From NCBI RefSeq assembly GCF_016901225.1, contig NZ_JAFEUL010000002.1, positions 186,001-250,000 on the forward strand: a DNA stretch of 64,000 nt. Direction: 5' to 3'. The position numbers and the translations under genes are program-made. The notes under the pieces are model-generated. The model saw nothing but the letters and a program-made list of their open reading frames with translations. It had not been told where the DNA came from and searched no databases. This DNA is from Actibacterium sp. 188UL27-1. Lineage in GTDB: Bacteria > Pseudomonadota > Alphaproteobacteria > Rhodobacterales > Rhodobacteraceae. Below, piece after piece: positions 52,763-61,438 of this stretch. Position 1 is the stretch's first letter. The number at the start of each line of letters is the position of its first letter.

Positions 52763-55207
52763 TCAAACCTTCACGCGCTCCGATTTGGGGTCGTACATCG
52801 GCTTGAGGGACGCTTCCGCCATGACCCGGGTGCCCGCCACGTCGATCTCGAACGTGGAGGCGAGGATGTCGGCAGGCTTTTCGCCCGGACAAGGGACATA
52901 ACCCATGCCCATCGCGCCACCCAAGGCATGTCCATAGGCGCCCGAGGTCAGGTAGCCCACCGTTTCGCCATCTCGCAGGATTGGTTCGTGGTGGTACAGA
53001 AGTGGCTCGGGATCTTTCAGACGGAACTGGATCAGGCGTTGCCCCAGCCCGCCTTCTTTCTTGCGCAGAACGGCGTCGCGCCCGATGAAACTGGGCTTGG
53101 TCGTTTTGACGGCAAAGCCAAGGCCTGCTTCCAAAACATGATCTTCGCATGTGATGTCATGGCCGAAATGGCGGAAGCCTTTCTCGATCCGGCAGGTATC
53201 CATCATGTGCATCCCGCACAGGCGCAGGCCCATGTCGAACCCAGCTTCGGCAAGGGTTTCAAAGACATGGCCGCACATGTCGGTTTTGATGTAAAGTTCC
53301 CAACCCAACTCGCCGACATAAGTGACGCGGTGGATCCGGGCGAGGCCCATGCCAATCTCGATCCGTTGGGCCGTGCCAAAGGGGTTCGCTTCGGTCGAGA
53401 AATCGGCGGGAGAAACGCGCTGCAGCAATTCGCGCGACCGCGGCCCCATGATCGCCAGAACGCCCTCGGCGGGCGTGACATCGGTGATGACCACGTTGAA
53501 GTCGCCCACATGGCGGCGCATCCAGGTCTGATCGGCCAGGCGCGTGGCGGCGGGCGTGACGACCAGATAGGCGGTTTCCGACAGTCGGGTTACTGTAACA
53601 TCGGCCTCTATGCCCCCGTGATTATTCAAGAATTGGGTATAGATGATTTTGCCAATCGGTACCGAATAATCGCCGCCGCCGACATAGTTCATGAACGCTT
53701 CGGCGTCGCGCCCTTCCACCCGGATTTTGCCGAATGACGACATGTCATACATGCCGACATTCTGGCGGACGGCCATGTGTTCTTCGCGGACGTTGTCGAA
53801 GAAGTTCTGGCGTTGCCAGCTGTATTCATAGACGGCGTCCTGGGCTTCGCGGGCAAACCAGTTTGCGCGCTCCCAGCCCGCGAATTCACCCATGACAGCC
53901 CCGCGTTCCAGCAGATGTTCGTGAAACGGGGTGCGACAAATGCCGCGGGCGGTGGTTTTCTGGCGGAACGGGTAGTGGTCGGCATAAAGCAGGCCCAGGG
54001 TTTCCTTAGACCTTTCAAAGAGATACGTTTTATTGCCCTGGAAAGGCTGCATACGCGAGATATCGACATCGCCTAGATCAAAGGGTTTGTCGCCGGTATC
54101 CATCCACTCGGCGAGGGCCATCCCAGCGCCACCGGCCGATTGGATACCGATGGAATTGAAGCCCGCGGCGACCCAGACGTTGTCCATTTCTGGTGCCAAA
54201 CCAAGGTGATAGGCGTCGTCGGGGGTGAAGCTTTCCGGCCCGTTAAAGAAGGTATGGATGCCAGCTTCGGCCAGCATGGGCATGCGGTTGACCGCGGCCT
54301 CTAGAATTGGTTCGAAATGGTCGAAATCTTCGGGCAGTTGGTCGAATTCAAAGGTCTTGGGGATGCCGTCCATGCCCCAGGGTTTGGCTTCGGGTTCGAA
54401 CGCGCCCAGCAGCATTTTGCCGGCGTCTTCCTTGTAATAGGCACATTCATCGGGAACGCGCAGAACGGGCAATTGTTTAAGCCCTTCAATGCTTTCCGTG
54501 ACGATGTAGAAGTGTTCACACGCATGGAGCGGCACGTTGACTCCTGCCATCTTGCCCACCTCATGGGCCCACATACCACCGCAATTGACAACATGATCGC
54601 ACGCGATTTGACCGGTGGAGCCATCCTCGGCCTCCCAATCGACAGAGGTGACGCGGGTGCCGGTGCGGTTGATGCCGGTGACGGCGGTCTTCTCGAACAC
54701 CCGGGCCTGGCGCTGGCGGGCGCCGCGGGCGAGGGCGAGGGCGATGTTGGCCGGGTCGCCTTGGCCATCTTTCTCAAGGAAAACAGCACCTTGTATATCG
54801 TCGCAATTAAGATGCGGGTACATCTTTTTGACCTCGTCAGGGGTGATGCGTTCCACATCGACACCAAAGGCACGGGCCATGGAGGCTTGGCGCGAGATCT
54901 CTTCCAGGCGGTCCTCGGTCAGCGCGACGGTGATGGAGCCGTTGCGCTTAAAGCCCGTGGCAACCCCGGTTTCCGCTTCGAGATCGCCGTATAACTCTTG
55001 GGAATACTTGGAGAGTTTTGTCATGTTCTTGGTCGCGCGCAACTGCGCGATCAGACCCGCCGCATGCCAGGTCGTGCCAGAGGTCAGCTGTTTACGTTCC
55101 AGCAGGACAACATCGGTCCAACCCTTCTTGGTCAGATGGTAGGCAACGGAACAACCAATCACGCCGCCACCGATGATGACGACACGTGCGTGAGTAGGCA
55201 AAGTCAT
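52763..55207 (-). CDS. FAD-GcvT dehydrogenase (dimethylglycine/sarcosine dehydrogenase-like), copy 2
   Basis: An 814-residue enzyme. The N-terminal DAO domain has VVIIGGGVIGCSVAYHL (FAD) and TSGTTWHAAGL with His48, the covalent-FAD histidine of the DMGDH family. The C-terminal GcvT-like aminomethyl-transferase domain (from about residue 430) has the folate-binding marks DMSSFGKIRVEGRDAEAF, YVGELGWELYIK and EAGLGFAVK. It oxidises an N-methyl group and transfers the C1 unit to THF as 5,10-methylene-THF. It shares the architecture of the copy at 56030-58492, but the sequences are divergent. ATG 55207 is preferred; array B lies just upstream. Confidence 0.93.
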   Translation of the reverse strand: MTLPTHARVVIIGGGVIGCSVAYHLTKKGWTDVVLLERKQLTSGTTWHAAGLIAQLRATKNMTKLSKYSQELYGDLEAETGVATGFKRNGSITVALTEDRLEEISRQASMARAFGVDVERITPDEVKKMYPHLNCDDIQGAVFLEKDGQGDPANIALALARGARQRQARVFEKTAVTGINRTGTRVTSVDWEAEDGSTGQIACDHVVNCGGMWAHEVGKMAGVNVPLHACEHFYIVTESIEGLKQLPVLRVPDECAYYKEDAGKMLLGAFEPEAKPWGMDGIPKTFEFDQLPEDFDHFEPILEAAVNRMPMLAEAGIHTFFNGPESFTPDDAYHLGLAPEMDNVWVAAGFNSIGIQSAGGAGMALAEWMDTGDKPFDLGDVDISRMQPFQGNKTYLFERSKETLGLLYADHYPFRQKTTARGICRTPFHEHLLERGAVMGEFAGWERANWFAREAQDAVYEYSWQRQNFFDNVREEHMAVRQNVGMYDMSSFGKIRVEGRDAEAFMNYVGGGDYSVPIGKIIYTQFLNNHGGIEADVTVTRLSETAYLVVTPAATRLADQTWMRRHVGDFNVVITDVTPAEGVLAIMGPRSRELLQRVSPADFSTEANPFGTAQRIEIGMGLARIHRVTYVGELGWELYIKTDMCGHVFETLAEAGFDMGLRLCGMHMMDTCRIEKGFRHFGHDITCEDHVLEAGLGFAVKTTKPSFIGRDAVLRKKEGGLGQRLIQFRLKDPEPLLYHHEPILRDGETVGYLTSGAYGHALGGAMGMGYVPCPGEKPADILASTFEIDVAGTRVMAEASLKPMYDPKSERVKV

Positions 55208-55240
55208 GGGCGTTCTCCGAAGGATGGTGCGCAAATGCGG

Positions 55241-55278
55241 ATACACATTCTATGCACATGGGATGCACAAACCATGCG
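55241..55278 (-). repeat. 11-bp-phased pentamer array B
   Basis: In plus-strand order ATACA starts at 55241, ATGCA at 55252 and 55263, and ATGCG at 55274, all exactly 11 bp apart. Read along the minus strand (direction of the downstream gene) these are CGCAT, TGCAT, TGCAT, TGTAT. The array lies 33 bp before the start of the second FAD-GcvT dehydrogenase and directly after the stop of the exported protein gene. Confidence 0.78.
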
Positions 55279-55283
55279 CATGG

Positions 55284-56033
55284 TTACTGCGTTGGATTTT
55301 CAGGAAAGGTCGCGACGTAGCGGTAGCGGGCCCGGCTGTCGCCGCCGGTATTGCGCCATTCGGTCTGTACCTGACTGGTGTCGAGCAGGCGGTTCATCTC
55401 GGCCTCGACCTCGGGGTCATTCGCGTTTTCATTGTCATCGCGGGTGACGATAAACTCTGACAGGCGCACCTGCGTCTGGATGTCGAACACCATGTCGAAC
55501 TCTGCCGTGCCAGTGGCGGAGAGGTCGTAGACACCGCCGCCCAAGTGATCGAGCGCGAGGGACAGGGTTTCGATCCCGCCATGGAAGAATTGGTAGATCG
55601 CTGCGGGCATTTGCGTGGGCGCGCCCGGCATTTTCTCCTCCGGGTAGCTGAGCCGGTAGCCATCAAGGGCACCTGCGTCACGGCTGACCAGTTTGTCGAG
55701 CGAGATGTCGAGCCATTCGGTGTAGAACCGAGGCTCTAGCGTGTAAGCGAAGTCTTCGTCGCCCGCCTCCTTGGGTGCGGCGGTAACCTCGATGGACAGG
55801 CTGATCATCTCTTCGGGCCAGGAATCGAGCGTGCGGTAGAGCACCATCTCCGTCGAGGCGATGTCCAACGTGGCCTGGGAGACGTCATCCATCTGAAATT
55901 GGAATGATCCGTTTGCAGAGGCGGGGCTGAGCGTTGCGGTCAAAGCAATCACTCCAGCAATTGCAGCGCGGGTTATGGTTTGAGGGGCAGGCGGGATGAT
56001 CCCCGCCTGGCGCCAATCAGCCAGCCTGGTCAT
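55284..56033 (-). CDS. Exported hypothetical protein in the dehydrogenase operon
   Basis: A 249-residue protein with a signal peptide (about residues 20-40: AAIAGVIALTATLSPASANG) and a mature, acidic, beta-rich domain that shows MDDVSQATLDIASTEMVLYRTLDS and GGVYDLSATGTAEFDMVFDI. I recognise no family. ATG 56033 overlaps the stop of the first FAD-GcvT gene (ATGA), and the gene ends just before array B and the second dehydrogenase. An exported protein inside a cytoplasmic catabolic operon is unusual; it might serve the importer or sense the substrate. Confidence 0.75.
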   Translation of the reverse strand: MTRLADWRQAGIIPPAPQTITRAAIAGVIALTATLSPASANGSFQFQMDDVSQATLDIASTEMVLYRTLDSWPEEMISLSIEVTAAPKEAGDEDFAYTLEPRFYTEWLDISLDKLVSRDAGALDGYRLSYPEEKMPGAPTQMPAAIYQFFHGGIETLSLALDHLGGGVYDLSATGTAEFDMVFDIQTQVRLSEFIVTRDDNENANDPEVEAEMNRLLDTSQVQTEWRNTGGDSRARYRYVATFPENPTQ

Positions 56034-58492
56034 GCCCGGAGACGGGCATTTTCAGGGTCCCACAGGGGCGCGTCAGGTTCGACCGTGGCGGGCATACGCT
56101 CGCCAAAGATCTCAACCTCGACCTGGGTGCCGGGCTCGGTCAAGTCAGTGCGCAACATCCCCAGCGCAATCGACTTTCCGACCCGGTAGCCCCAACCGCC
56201 GGACGTGGTTTCGCCAACAACTGTATCCCCCGACCAGATGTTGGACATGTAAGGCGCATCGTGGCCATTGGCCTGAACCGTGAGTGTGACGAAGCGCTTT
56301 TTGACGCCCTGCTGCTTTTGGTTGAGGAGGGCTGTCTTTCCTGGGAAATCCTGGGGCTTGTTCAGGCGGACGAACCGGTCCAGCCCGCCTTCGAGCAGGG
56401 TGTAATCGGTCGAAAGGTCGCCCTTCCAGGCGCGGTAACCCTTTTCGAGGCGCAGGCTGTTGAGGGCATACATCCCGAAGGGTTTCAGCCCGTGGGGCTG
56501 ACCAGCCTGCTGCAGCATGTCGTAGATGGCCGCGGAGTCCTCGATCTTGCTGTGGACCTCCCATCCCAGTTCACCGGCAAAGGAAACCCGGACAAGCTGC
56601 ACCCAGATGTCACCCAATTGGGCGGATTGATGGGTGAGCCACGGCTGCGTCAGGTCGGCCTTGGTCACGCTGCTGAGGATGTCGCGCGATTTCGGGCCGG
56701 TGAGGACGGCGCAGGTGAAATCATCGGTGACATCGGTGATGGTGAAAGCCGCATCATCCGGGCGGTGCTTTTTTAGAAATTCAAAGTCGTGCCACTGGGC
56801 CGGGGCGGCGGTGATGAGGAAGAAAAAGTCATCGCCCAGGCGCATCCCCGACATCTCTGTCACGATGCGGCCGCGGGTGTCAGCGAAGTAGAGGAGGCCG
56901 ATGCGCCCGACCTTGGGCAGGGGACCGGCGGTCAGCCCGCGCAGGAATTCGGCGGCACCGTCCCCCTGCAGGCGGTAGCGAGAGAAGCCGGGCAGATCGA
57001 GCAGACCAGCGGCATCGCGCACGGCTTCACATTCTTCGCGGATGCGTTCTTCCCACGGGCCGGAACGGGCCCAGGTCAGGGTGCTTTCCTCGGTCGTGTC
57101 ATCGCCGGGCTTGGCGAACCAGTTGGCGCGCTCCCACCCATTGTAGCAGCCCAAGACCGCGCCTTGTTCGACGATTTTGGCGTGGTTGGGCGACAGCTTT
57201 TTGTTGCGGGCCGCAGGCCATTCGTGGTGCGGGAAGTGCATGGCATATTCGTGGCCATAGGTTTCTAGCGCTTTTTTCTCGCTATAATCGGCATCGGCAT
57301 GGCCGGTGAAGCGGCGGGGATCGACGGCCCACATATCCCATTCGGTTTCGCCATGGATGATCCATTCGGCCAAAACCTTGCCCGCGCCGCCGCCCTGGAC
57401 GATGCCAAAGGTAAATGCGTGCGCCTCGAACGCGTTCCGCACGCCCGGCATTGGACCGATGAGCGGCAGACCGTCGGGGGCGTAGGGTATCGGGCCGTTG
57501 ATGACCCGACCCACGCCGCTGGTGCCCAAAAGCGGCACCCGGCCCATGGCGTCTTCGATGTACCATTCCAGCCGTTCCAGATCGTCGGGGTAAAGCTGGA
57601 AGCTGAAATCCTCGGGCATGGGATCTTCGGGCGTGACCCAATGGGCCTTACAGTTGCGCTCATAGGGGCCCAGGTTCAGTCCGTGTTTGTCCTGGCGCAG
57701 GTAATAGCTGCTATCGACGTCGCGGATCATGGGAAGTTTGCGGCCATGTTCCTTGGTCCAGGCCTCAATCTCGGGGATTTTCTCGGTCAGGAAATACTGA
57801 TGCGACATGACGGTGACGGGGGCGTCGCGGCCGCCATGGGGTTTGAACCATTCGGCGACGCGGCCCGCATAGTAGCCCGCGGCGTTGACCACGTATTCGC
57901 ACCGAATGTCGCCTTTTTCGGTGTGCACGATCCAGTCATGACCATCGCGGCTGACCCCAGTGGCGGGGCAGAAGCGTTGGATATTGGCACCCAGGTCGCG
58001 CGCCCCCTTGGCCATGGCCTGGGTCAGCTGGGCCGGGTCGATATCGCCATCGAGCCGGTCCCAAAGGCCCCCCGCCAGGTCATGGGTTTCCATGAACGGG
58101 TAGTGGTCCTGCATCTCTTTCGGCGTGAGCATCTCCATCTCAAGGCCCTGGTAGCGGGCCATGCCGGCGACACGTTCGAATTCCTGCATGCGTTCCTTGG
58201 TGTGGCCGAGCCGCAGGGCGCCCGTCACGTGGTAGTTCATCGGGTAGTCGACCTTTTCGGCCAGGCCCCGGTACATTTCCAACGAATAGCGCTGCATGTT
58301 CATCACTGCCCAGGAGGCGGAGAAGTTGGGGCAATTGCCCGCGGCGTGCCAGGTGGAGCCTGCGGTCAGCTCGTTCTTTTCCAGCAGGACGCAATCGGTC
58401 CAACCTTCCATGGCGAGGTGGTAAAGCGACGAGACGCCAACGGCACCGCCACCGATGATGACAACGCGGGCTTGGGTGGGCAATTCAGCCAT
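56030..58492 (-). CDS. FAD-GcvT dehydrogenase (dimethylglycine/sarcosine dehydrogenase-like), copy 1
   Basis: An 820-residue enzyme with the same two-domain build: DAO domain (VVIIGGGAVGVSSLYHL, TAGSTWHAAG with His49 for covalent FAD) and a C-terminal GcvT domain (LPGFSRYRLQGDGAAEF, FAGELGWEVH, LDRFVRLNKPQDFPGK). N-methyl oxidation would yield formaldehyde bound to THF. It is the first enzyme after the XRE-cupin regulator gene, 15 nt downstream, and its stop overlaps the exported protein gene. ATG 58492 is preferred over the frame start at 58570. Confidence 0.93.
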   Translation of the reverse strand: MAELPTQARVVIIGGGAVGVSSLYHLAMEGWTDCVLLEKNELTAGSTWHAAGNCPNFSASWAVMNMQRYSLEMYRGLAEKVDYPMNYHVTGALRLGHTKERMQEFERVAGMARYQGLEMEMLTPKEMQDHYPFMETHDLAGGLWDRLDGDIDPAQLTQAMAKGARDLGANIQRFCPATGVSRDGHDWIVHTEKGDIRCEYVVNAAGYYAGRVAEWFKPHGGRDAPVTVMSHQYFLTEKIPEIEAWTKEHGRKLPMIRDVDSSYYLRQDKHGLNLGPYERNCKAHWVTPEDPMPEDFSFQLYPDDLERLEWYIEDAMGRVPLLGTSGVGRVINGPIPYAPDGLPLIGPMPGVRNAFEAHAFTFGIVQGGGAGKVLAEWIIHGETEWDMWAVDPRRFTGHADADYSEKKALETYGHEYAMHFPHHEWPAARNKKLSPNHAKIVEQGAVLGCYNGWERANWFAKPGDDTTEESTLTWARSGPWEERIREECEAVRDAAGLLDLPGFSRYRLQGDGAAEFLRGLTAGPLPKVGRIGLLYFADTRGRIVTEMSGMRLGDDFFFLITAAPAQWHDFEFLKKHRPDDAAFTITDVTDDFTCAVLTGPKSRDILSSVTKADLTQPWLTHQSAQLGDIWVQLVRVSFAGELGWEVHSKIEDSAAIYDMLQQAGQPHGLKPFGMYALNSLRLEKGYRAWKGDLSTDYTLLEGGLDRFVRLNKPQDFPGKTALLNQKQQGVKKRFVTLTVQANGHDAPYMSNIWSGDTVVGETTSGGWGYRVGKSIALGMLRTDLTEPGTQVEVEIFGERMPATVEPDAPLWDPENARLRA

Positions 58493-58506
58493 AATGCTGG
58501 TCCTTC

Positions 58507-59076
58507 TCAGTAAAGCGGGGGCGCGATGACCCAAAGGGCCTGGGCGGCGGTGGCGTAGGGGTTTTCCCAAAGATACGGTTCCGCCCGGATGCGAAAGCTG
58601 TCACCGCGTTTCACTTGGAATGGGTGGCCGCCAATCGTCACGTTGAGACGACCCGACAAGATATACCCGATCTCCTCAGTGGGGCGCTGGCGCGGTGTAT
58701 CGATGCCTGTATGGGGGTGAAAAGTGGTGTGGATCACCTCAAAACTGTCGGTCAGATCGGGGGAAAGCAGTTCCTCCACCATGCCGGGCACGCGTTGCCC
58801 GATCGGGCGGCGGGCATCGGCCCGCACGACGCGACCCTGTTCCGGCTCGGGCGCACCGGTTTCACCCAGCACCATCGACACCGGCACATCGTAAAGGGCG
58901 GCAAGGCGCTGAACCTCACCCGCCGATGGCGCAGAGAGGCCACGTTCCACTTGGCTCATCCACCCGGTGGAGCGCGACATGTGCTGCGCCGCCTGTTGCA
59001 GTGTCAGCCCGCGCACCTTGCGCAGGGCCCGCAGGTCGCCACCGATACTTGCTGCGTGAAACGCCTCGTTCGACAT
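58507..59076 (-). CDS. XRE-family regulator with cupin domain
   Basis: A 189-residue regulator. An N-terminal HTH_XRE (LRALRKVRGLTLQQAAQHMSRSTGWMSQVERGLSAPS) precedes a C-terminal cupin_2 domain (HTGIDTPRQRPTEEIGYILSGRLNVTIGGHPFQVKRGDSF). Such HTH-cupin repressors sense small metabolites, often amines or amino acids, and control the operon in which they lie. ATG 59076 has GGGGG 5 nt upstream; an in-frame start at 59103 is less likely. Two GTGAAA-N13-TTTCA sites immediately upstream are the probable binding sites. Confidence 0.92.
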   Translation of the reverse strand: MSNEAFHAASIGGDLRALRKVRGLTLQQAAQHMSRSTGWMSQVERGLSAPSAGEVQRLAALYDVPVSMVLGETGAPEPEQGRVVRADARRPIGQRVPGMVEELLSPDLTDSFEVIHTTFHPHTGIDTPRQRPTEEIGYILSGRLNVTIGGHPFQVKRGDSFRIRAEPYLWENPYATAAQALWVIAPPLY

Positions 59077-59085
59077 CGAACCCCC

Positions 59086-59145
59086 GTGAAAAAACGCTGT
59101 CATATTTCAACGACGGTTGCGTGAAATTGTCAAAGAATTTTTCAC
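59086..59145. promoter_or_regulatory. Twin operators for the XRE-cupin regulator
   Basis: GTGAAA (59086) and TTTCAA (59105), then GTGAAA (59121) and TTTCAC (59140): two inverted repeats with the same N13 spacer, 35 bp apart centre to centre. The inner bases of the two copies differ, so only the arms are conserved, as expected for dimer binding. They lie in the divergent promoter region and the first ends just before the regulator Shine-Dalgarno. Confidence 0.68.
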
Positions 59146-59318
59146 GGTCACTGTGCTTTTATGGGCAAGATTTTGAGCTATGCCCAGGGATTGCCGCGAA
59201 ACTGCCCGATCCCGTGACGTCTGTTGCCTGAAAAGGGGCGGATTGGGCGGTAAAATTGGATCTGCGACGCACGGCATGGGGCCGAGCATCCGTCGCATTC
59301 CGGTCGAAAGGACCTTGG

Positions 59319-59465
59319 ATGAGCAAGCTGACAGTCGCCGCACAACAAGCCGCCGCTGCCTTGGGCGCCAGTCTCACAGCGGCGATGGAGCGCAACGCGA
59401 GCACTGCTAGTGATCTGCCTGCCACCTACGCCCTCACGGGGAAAGAGGCCGTTCCGGCAGAGTAG
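59319..59465 (+). CDS. Very short ORF, probably the start of an eroded gene
   Basis: A 48-residue frame with a good Shine-Dalgarno (GAAAGGA) before ATG 59319. It is Ala-rich (LTVAAQQAAAALGASLTAAMERN). The amber stop at 59463 is followed in the same frame by 18 more sense codons (AEPYLDAVIVAGPRL) up to a second TAG at 59520. I recognise no family. It lies divergent from the XRE-cupin gene under the twin operators, so it may be a small regulated protein or a truncated remnant. Confidence 0.35.
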   Translation: MSKLTVAAQQAAAALGASLTAAMERNASTASDLPATYALTGKEAVPAE

Positions 59466-59507
59466 GCCGAACCGTATCTGGACGCTGTAATCGTTGCCGG
59501 GCCGCGC

Positions 59508-60008
59508 CTATCGGTTGATTAGTCGTGACTTGAGGCCGCTGGGAAACAACGCGGCAGCACCGGTATCAAGCTGGCCAAGGTCGAACCAGCGCGCCTTGTG
59601 TTCGCTGCCGTTGTCTTCGACGAGGGTAAGGGTTTCGGTGTCGTCACTCCAACCTGGCGGGAATGCGATTTCGGTGGCGAAAACGATCTCATGCCCCGTG
59701 ACCCCTTCATGGGTAAAGATGTTTTCCATCACCAAAGGTGCGCCGATGATGCTGACGGTCACCTCCAGCTCTTCCTGAAATTCCCGTGTCAACGCGTCTT
59801 GCCAGCGCTCCCCAAATTCGACGCCACCACCGGGCGGGCGCACCCCTGTCAGCCGGCCTGCATCGTCACGAACTTCACTGGCCAAAAGGCGACCTTCGCG
59901 CCAGTTCAGGCCAAGCGCCAAGACCCGGATCGTATCGTATGGACGCCAGATCGCCATGGTGCGGATCACCTTTATTTGGGGGCCAGACTGTTGTGGTTGC
60001 TCATGCAT
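59508..60008 (-). CDS. Nudix hydrolase
   Basis: A 166-residue protein. The Nudix box spans residues 60-82: the start GGGVEFGERW and the end REFQEELE give the G-x5-E-x7-R-E-U-x-E-E pattern with all catalytic residues. A short upstream strand region (IRVLALGLNWREGRLLASE) and a C-terminal EHKARWFDLGQLDTGAAALFP complete the fold. It probably hydrolyses a nucleoside-diphosphate-linked compound; the substrate is unknown. The start may be 60008 or the in-frame ATG 59957. Confidence 0.9.
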   Translation of the reverse strand: MHEQPQQSGPQIKVIRTMAIWRPYDTIRVLALGLNWREGRLLASEVRDDAGRLTGVRPPGGGVEFGERWQDALTREFQEELEVTVSIIGAPLVMENIFTHEGVTGHEIVFATEIAFPPGWSDDTETLTLVEDNGSEHKARWFDLGQLDTGAAALFPSGLKSRLINR

Positions 60009-60050
60009 CCCTTAGGATCGCTGGCTTAGGATGCGAAGGGGAGAGATGCC

Positions 60051-60521
60051 ATGCGGTTCGTGATCATTCTATGGGTCAGCGCCCTGCTGGCCAGTATGGC
60101 CAGTGCAGAGGATCTAACCCAGCGGGAGGGTTGGGTGGTGATGCCGACCCCTAAGCCGTTTGACCAATTGGTTGATGACGTGAAGGCCGCGGTTACCGCC
60201 AACAAAATGGGTGTTGTCACCCAGGCCGGACCCACGGAAGCTGCCAAGGCGCGGGGCATCACAATCCCCGGCAACCGGGTGATCGGGGTGTTCAACAATA
60301 TCTATGCGGTGCGCATCCTTCAGCTTAGCACGGCCGCCATGATCGAAGCCCCGATCCGAATGTATGTGACCGAAAACGCAGATGGCACCGCGACGCTGTC
60401 CTATAAAACACCGACGCTCGTCTTCACACCTTACATGGCGGCTGCAGATCCCGATCTGGCAACCGTCGCGCAAGAGCTTGATGATATCTTCGAAAGCATC
60501 GCCCAAGCCGCATTGCAGTAA
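60051..60521 (+). CDS. Exported DUF302 protein
   Basis: A 156-residue protein with a signal peptide (MRFVIILWVSALLASMASAED) and the DUF302 core: FDQLVDDVKAAVTANKMGVV, NRVIGVFNNIYAVRIL and an APIRMYVTENADG strand. DUF302 proteins are small alpha/beta proteins of unknown role, often periplasmic. AAGGGGAG precedes ATG 60051. Confidence 0.88.
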   Translation: MRFVIILWVSALLASMASAEDLTQREGWVVMPTPKPFDQLVDDVKAAVTANKMGVVTQAGPTEAAKARGITIPGNRVIGVFNNIYAVRILQLSTAAMIEAPIRMYVTENADGTATLSYKTPTLVFTPYMAAADPDLATVAQELDDIFESIAQAALQ

Positions 60522-60761
60522 GTGGGGGTGGCCCGGTTGGCCGCACGCTGTGGCGGGCTGGGGCAGGCGCAAGGCGGCTCCCTTTACTTCGAAAAGATCG
60601 GGATTGCCCTGTCAAAGTACGAGATGCCGGGCGCGCGGGAGTTCATCCTGTTTGACAGCCCCATTGCGACGGCGAATGCCGGGCCCCTATCACCCTGTCC
60701 ATGGCGCGCGACTATTACGTGCAGCAAGAAGATCGGGATCCCGACGAAGATCTGTTGCGAC

Positions 60762-61350
60762 ATGGATGGCCGCCAGATCCGCACGATCTTTGACCGTCAC
60801 ACCGTCCGGGTCTACCAGGCCTATCCGCCTCAGATCGCCCGGGCCGCGCTGTCGGCCGGGACCTTTGTTCCCCCGTTCAAGATGGAACGGATGACGTGGA
60901 TCAAACCATCGTTCTGCCGGATGATGCATCGCTGTGGCTATGGCCGGAAGCCCGGTCAGGAGATGGTTTTGGGCATCGATATCCGACGCAGCGGGTTTTT
61001 CTGAGCGTCGGAACATGCCGCCCTGTCGTCTTTTACGCCATCTGTGCCCCCCGGATGGCGCGGCCTGGAAGGCGGGGCTGTCCGCGGCACCGGTGCGGAT
61101 GCAATGGGACCCTGAGCGGGGCATCCATGCGCAGCGGCTGGACGGGATACGGTCCATCCAAATCGGGCTGAGTGGCGTGGCGGTGACCCGCCATGTTCAG
61201 AACTGGATCGTCGGGGCGGAGGATCTGACGGATCTGTCGCAGAAATTGGCCGCCTCTGACCCACATCAGCAGGCGGCGATTGCGACGCCCGCGCGGGATG
61301 AGCGGCCATTCCCCATGGATCCTGTTGTGGCGGCGCGCTTGGGCGCCTAA
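60762..61350 (+). pseudogene. DUF4291 gene broken by a nonsense codon and a frameshift
   Basis: ATG 60762 opens the family N-terminus: RQIRTIFDRHTVRVYQAY, FVPPFKMERMTWIKPSF and RCGYGRKPGQEMVLGIDI. A TGA at 61002-61004 sits where the family has Trp (GF-F-stop-ASEHAALSSFTP continues the fold). The frame then slips at a run of six C (61047-61052), and the C-terminal part continues in the new frame with APVRMQWDPERGIH and RSIQIGLSGVAV to 61350. The two pieces add up to a normal DUF4291 length (about 196 codons). Both lesions are needed to restore the protein. Confidence 0.85.
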
Positions 61351-61438
61351 TGACATTATCCCCGGGGATCGGGCGATGGACGTTCGAAGGAGAGGGGGGA
61401 GGCCAAAAAGATCGCAGACCCACGGACAGCCCGAACCG

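Noticed and set aside
60522-60761. In-frame extension upstream of the DUF4291 remnant, beginning with GTG directly after the DUF302 stop.
   Set aside because: The translated part does not resemble DUF4291 or another family I know, and the family N-terminus begins at 60762. I leave it unassigned.
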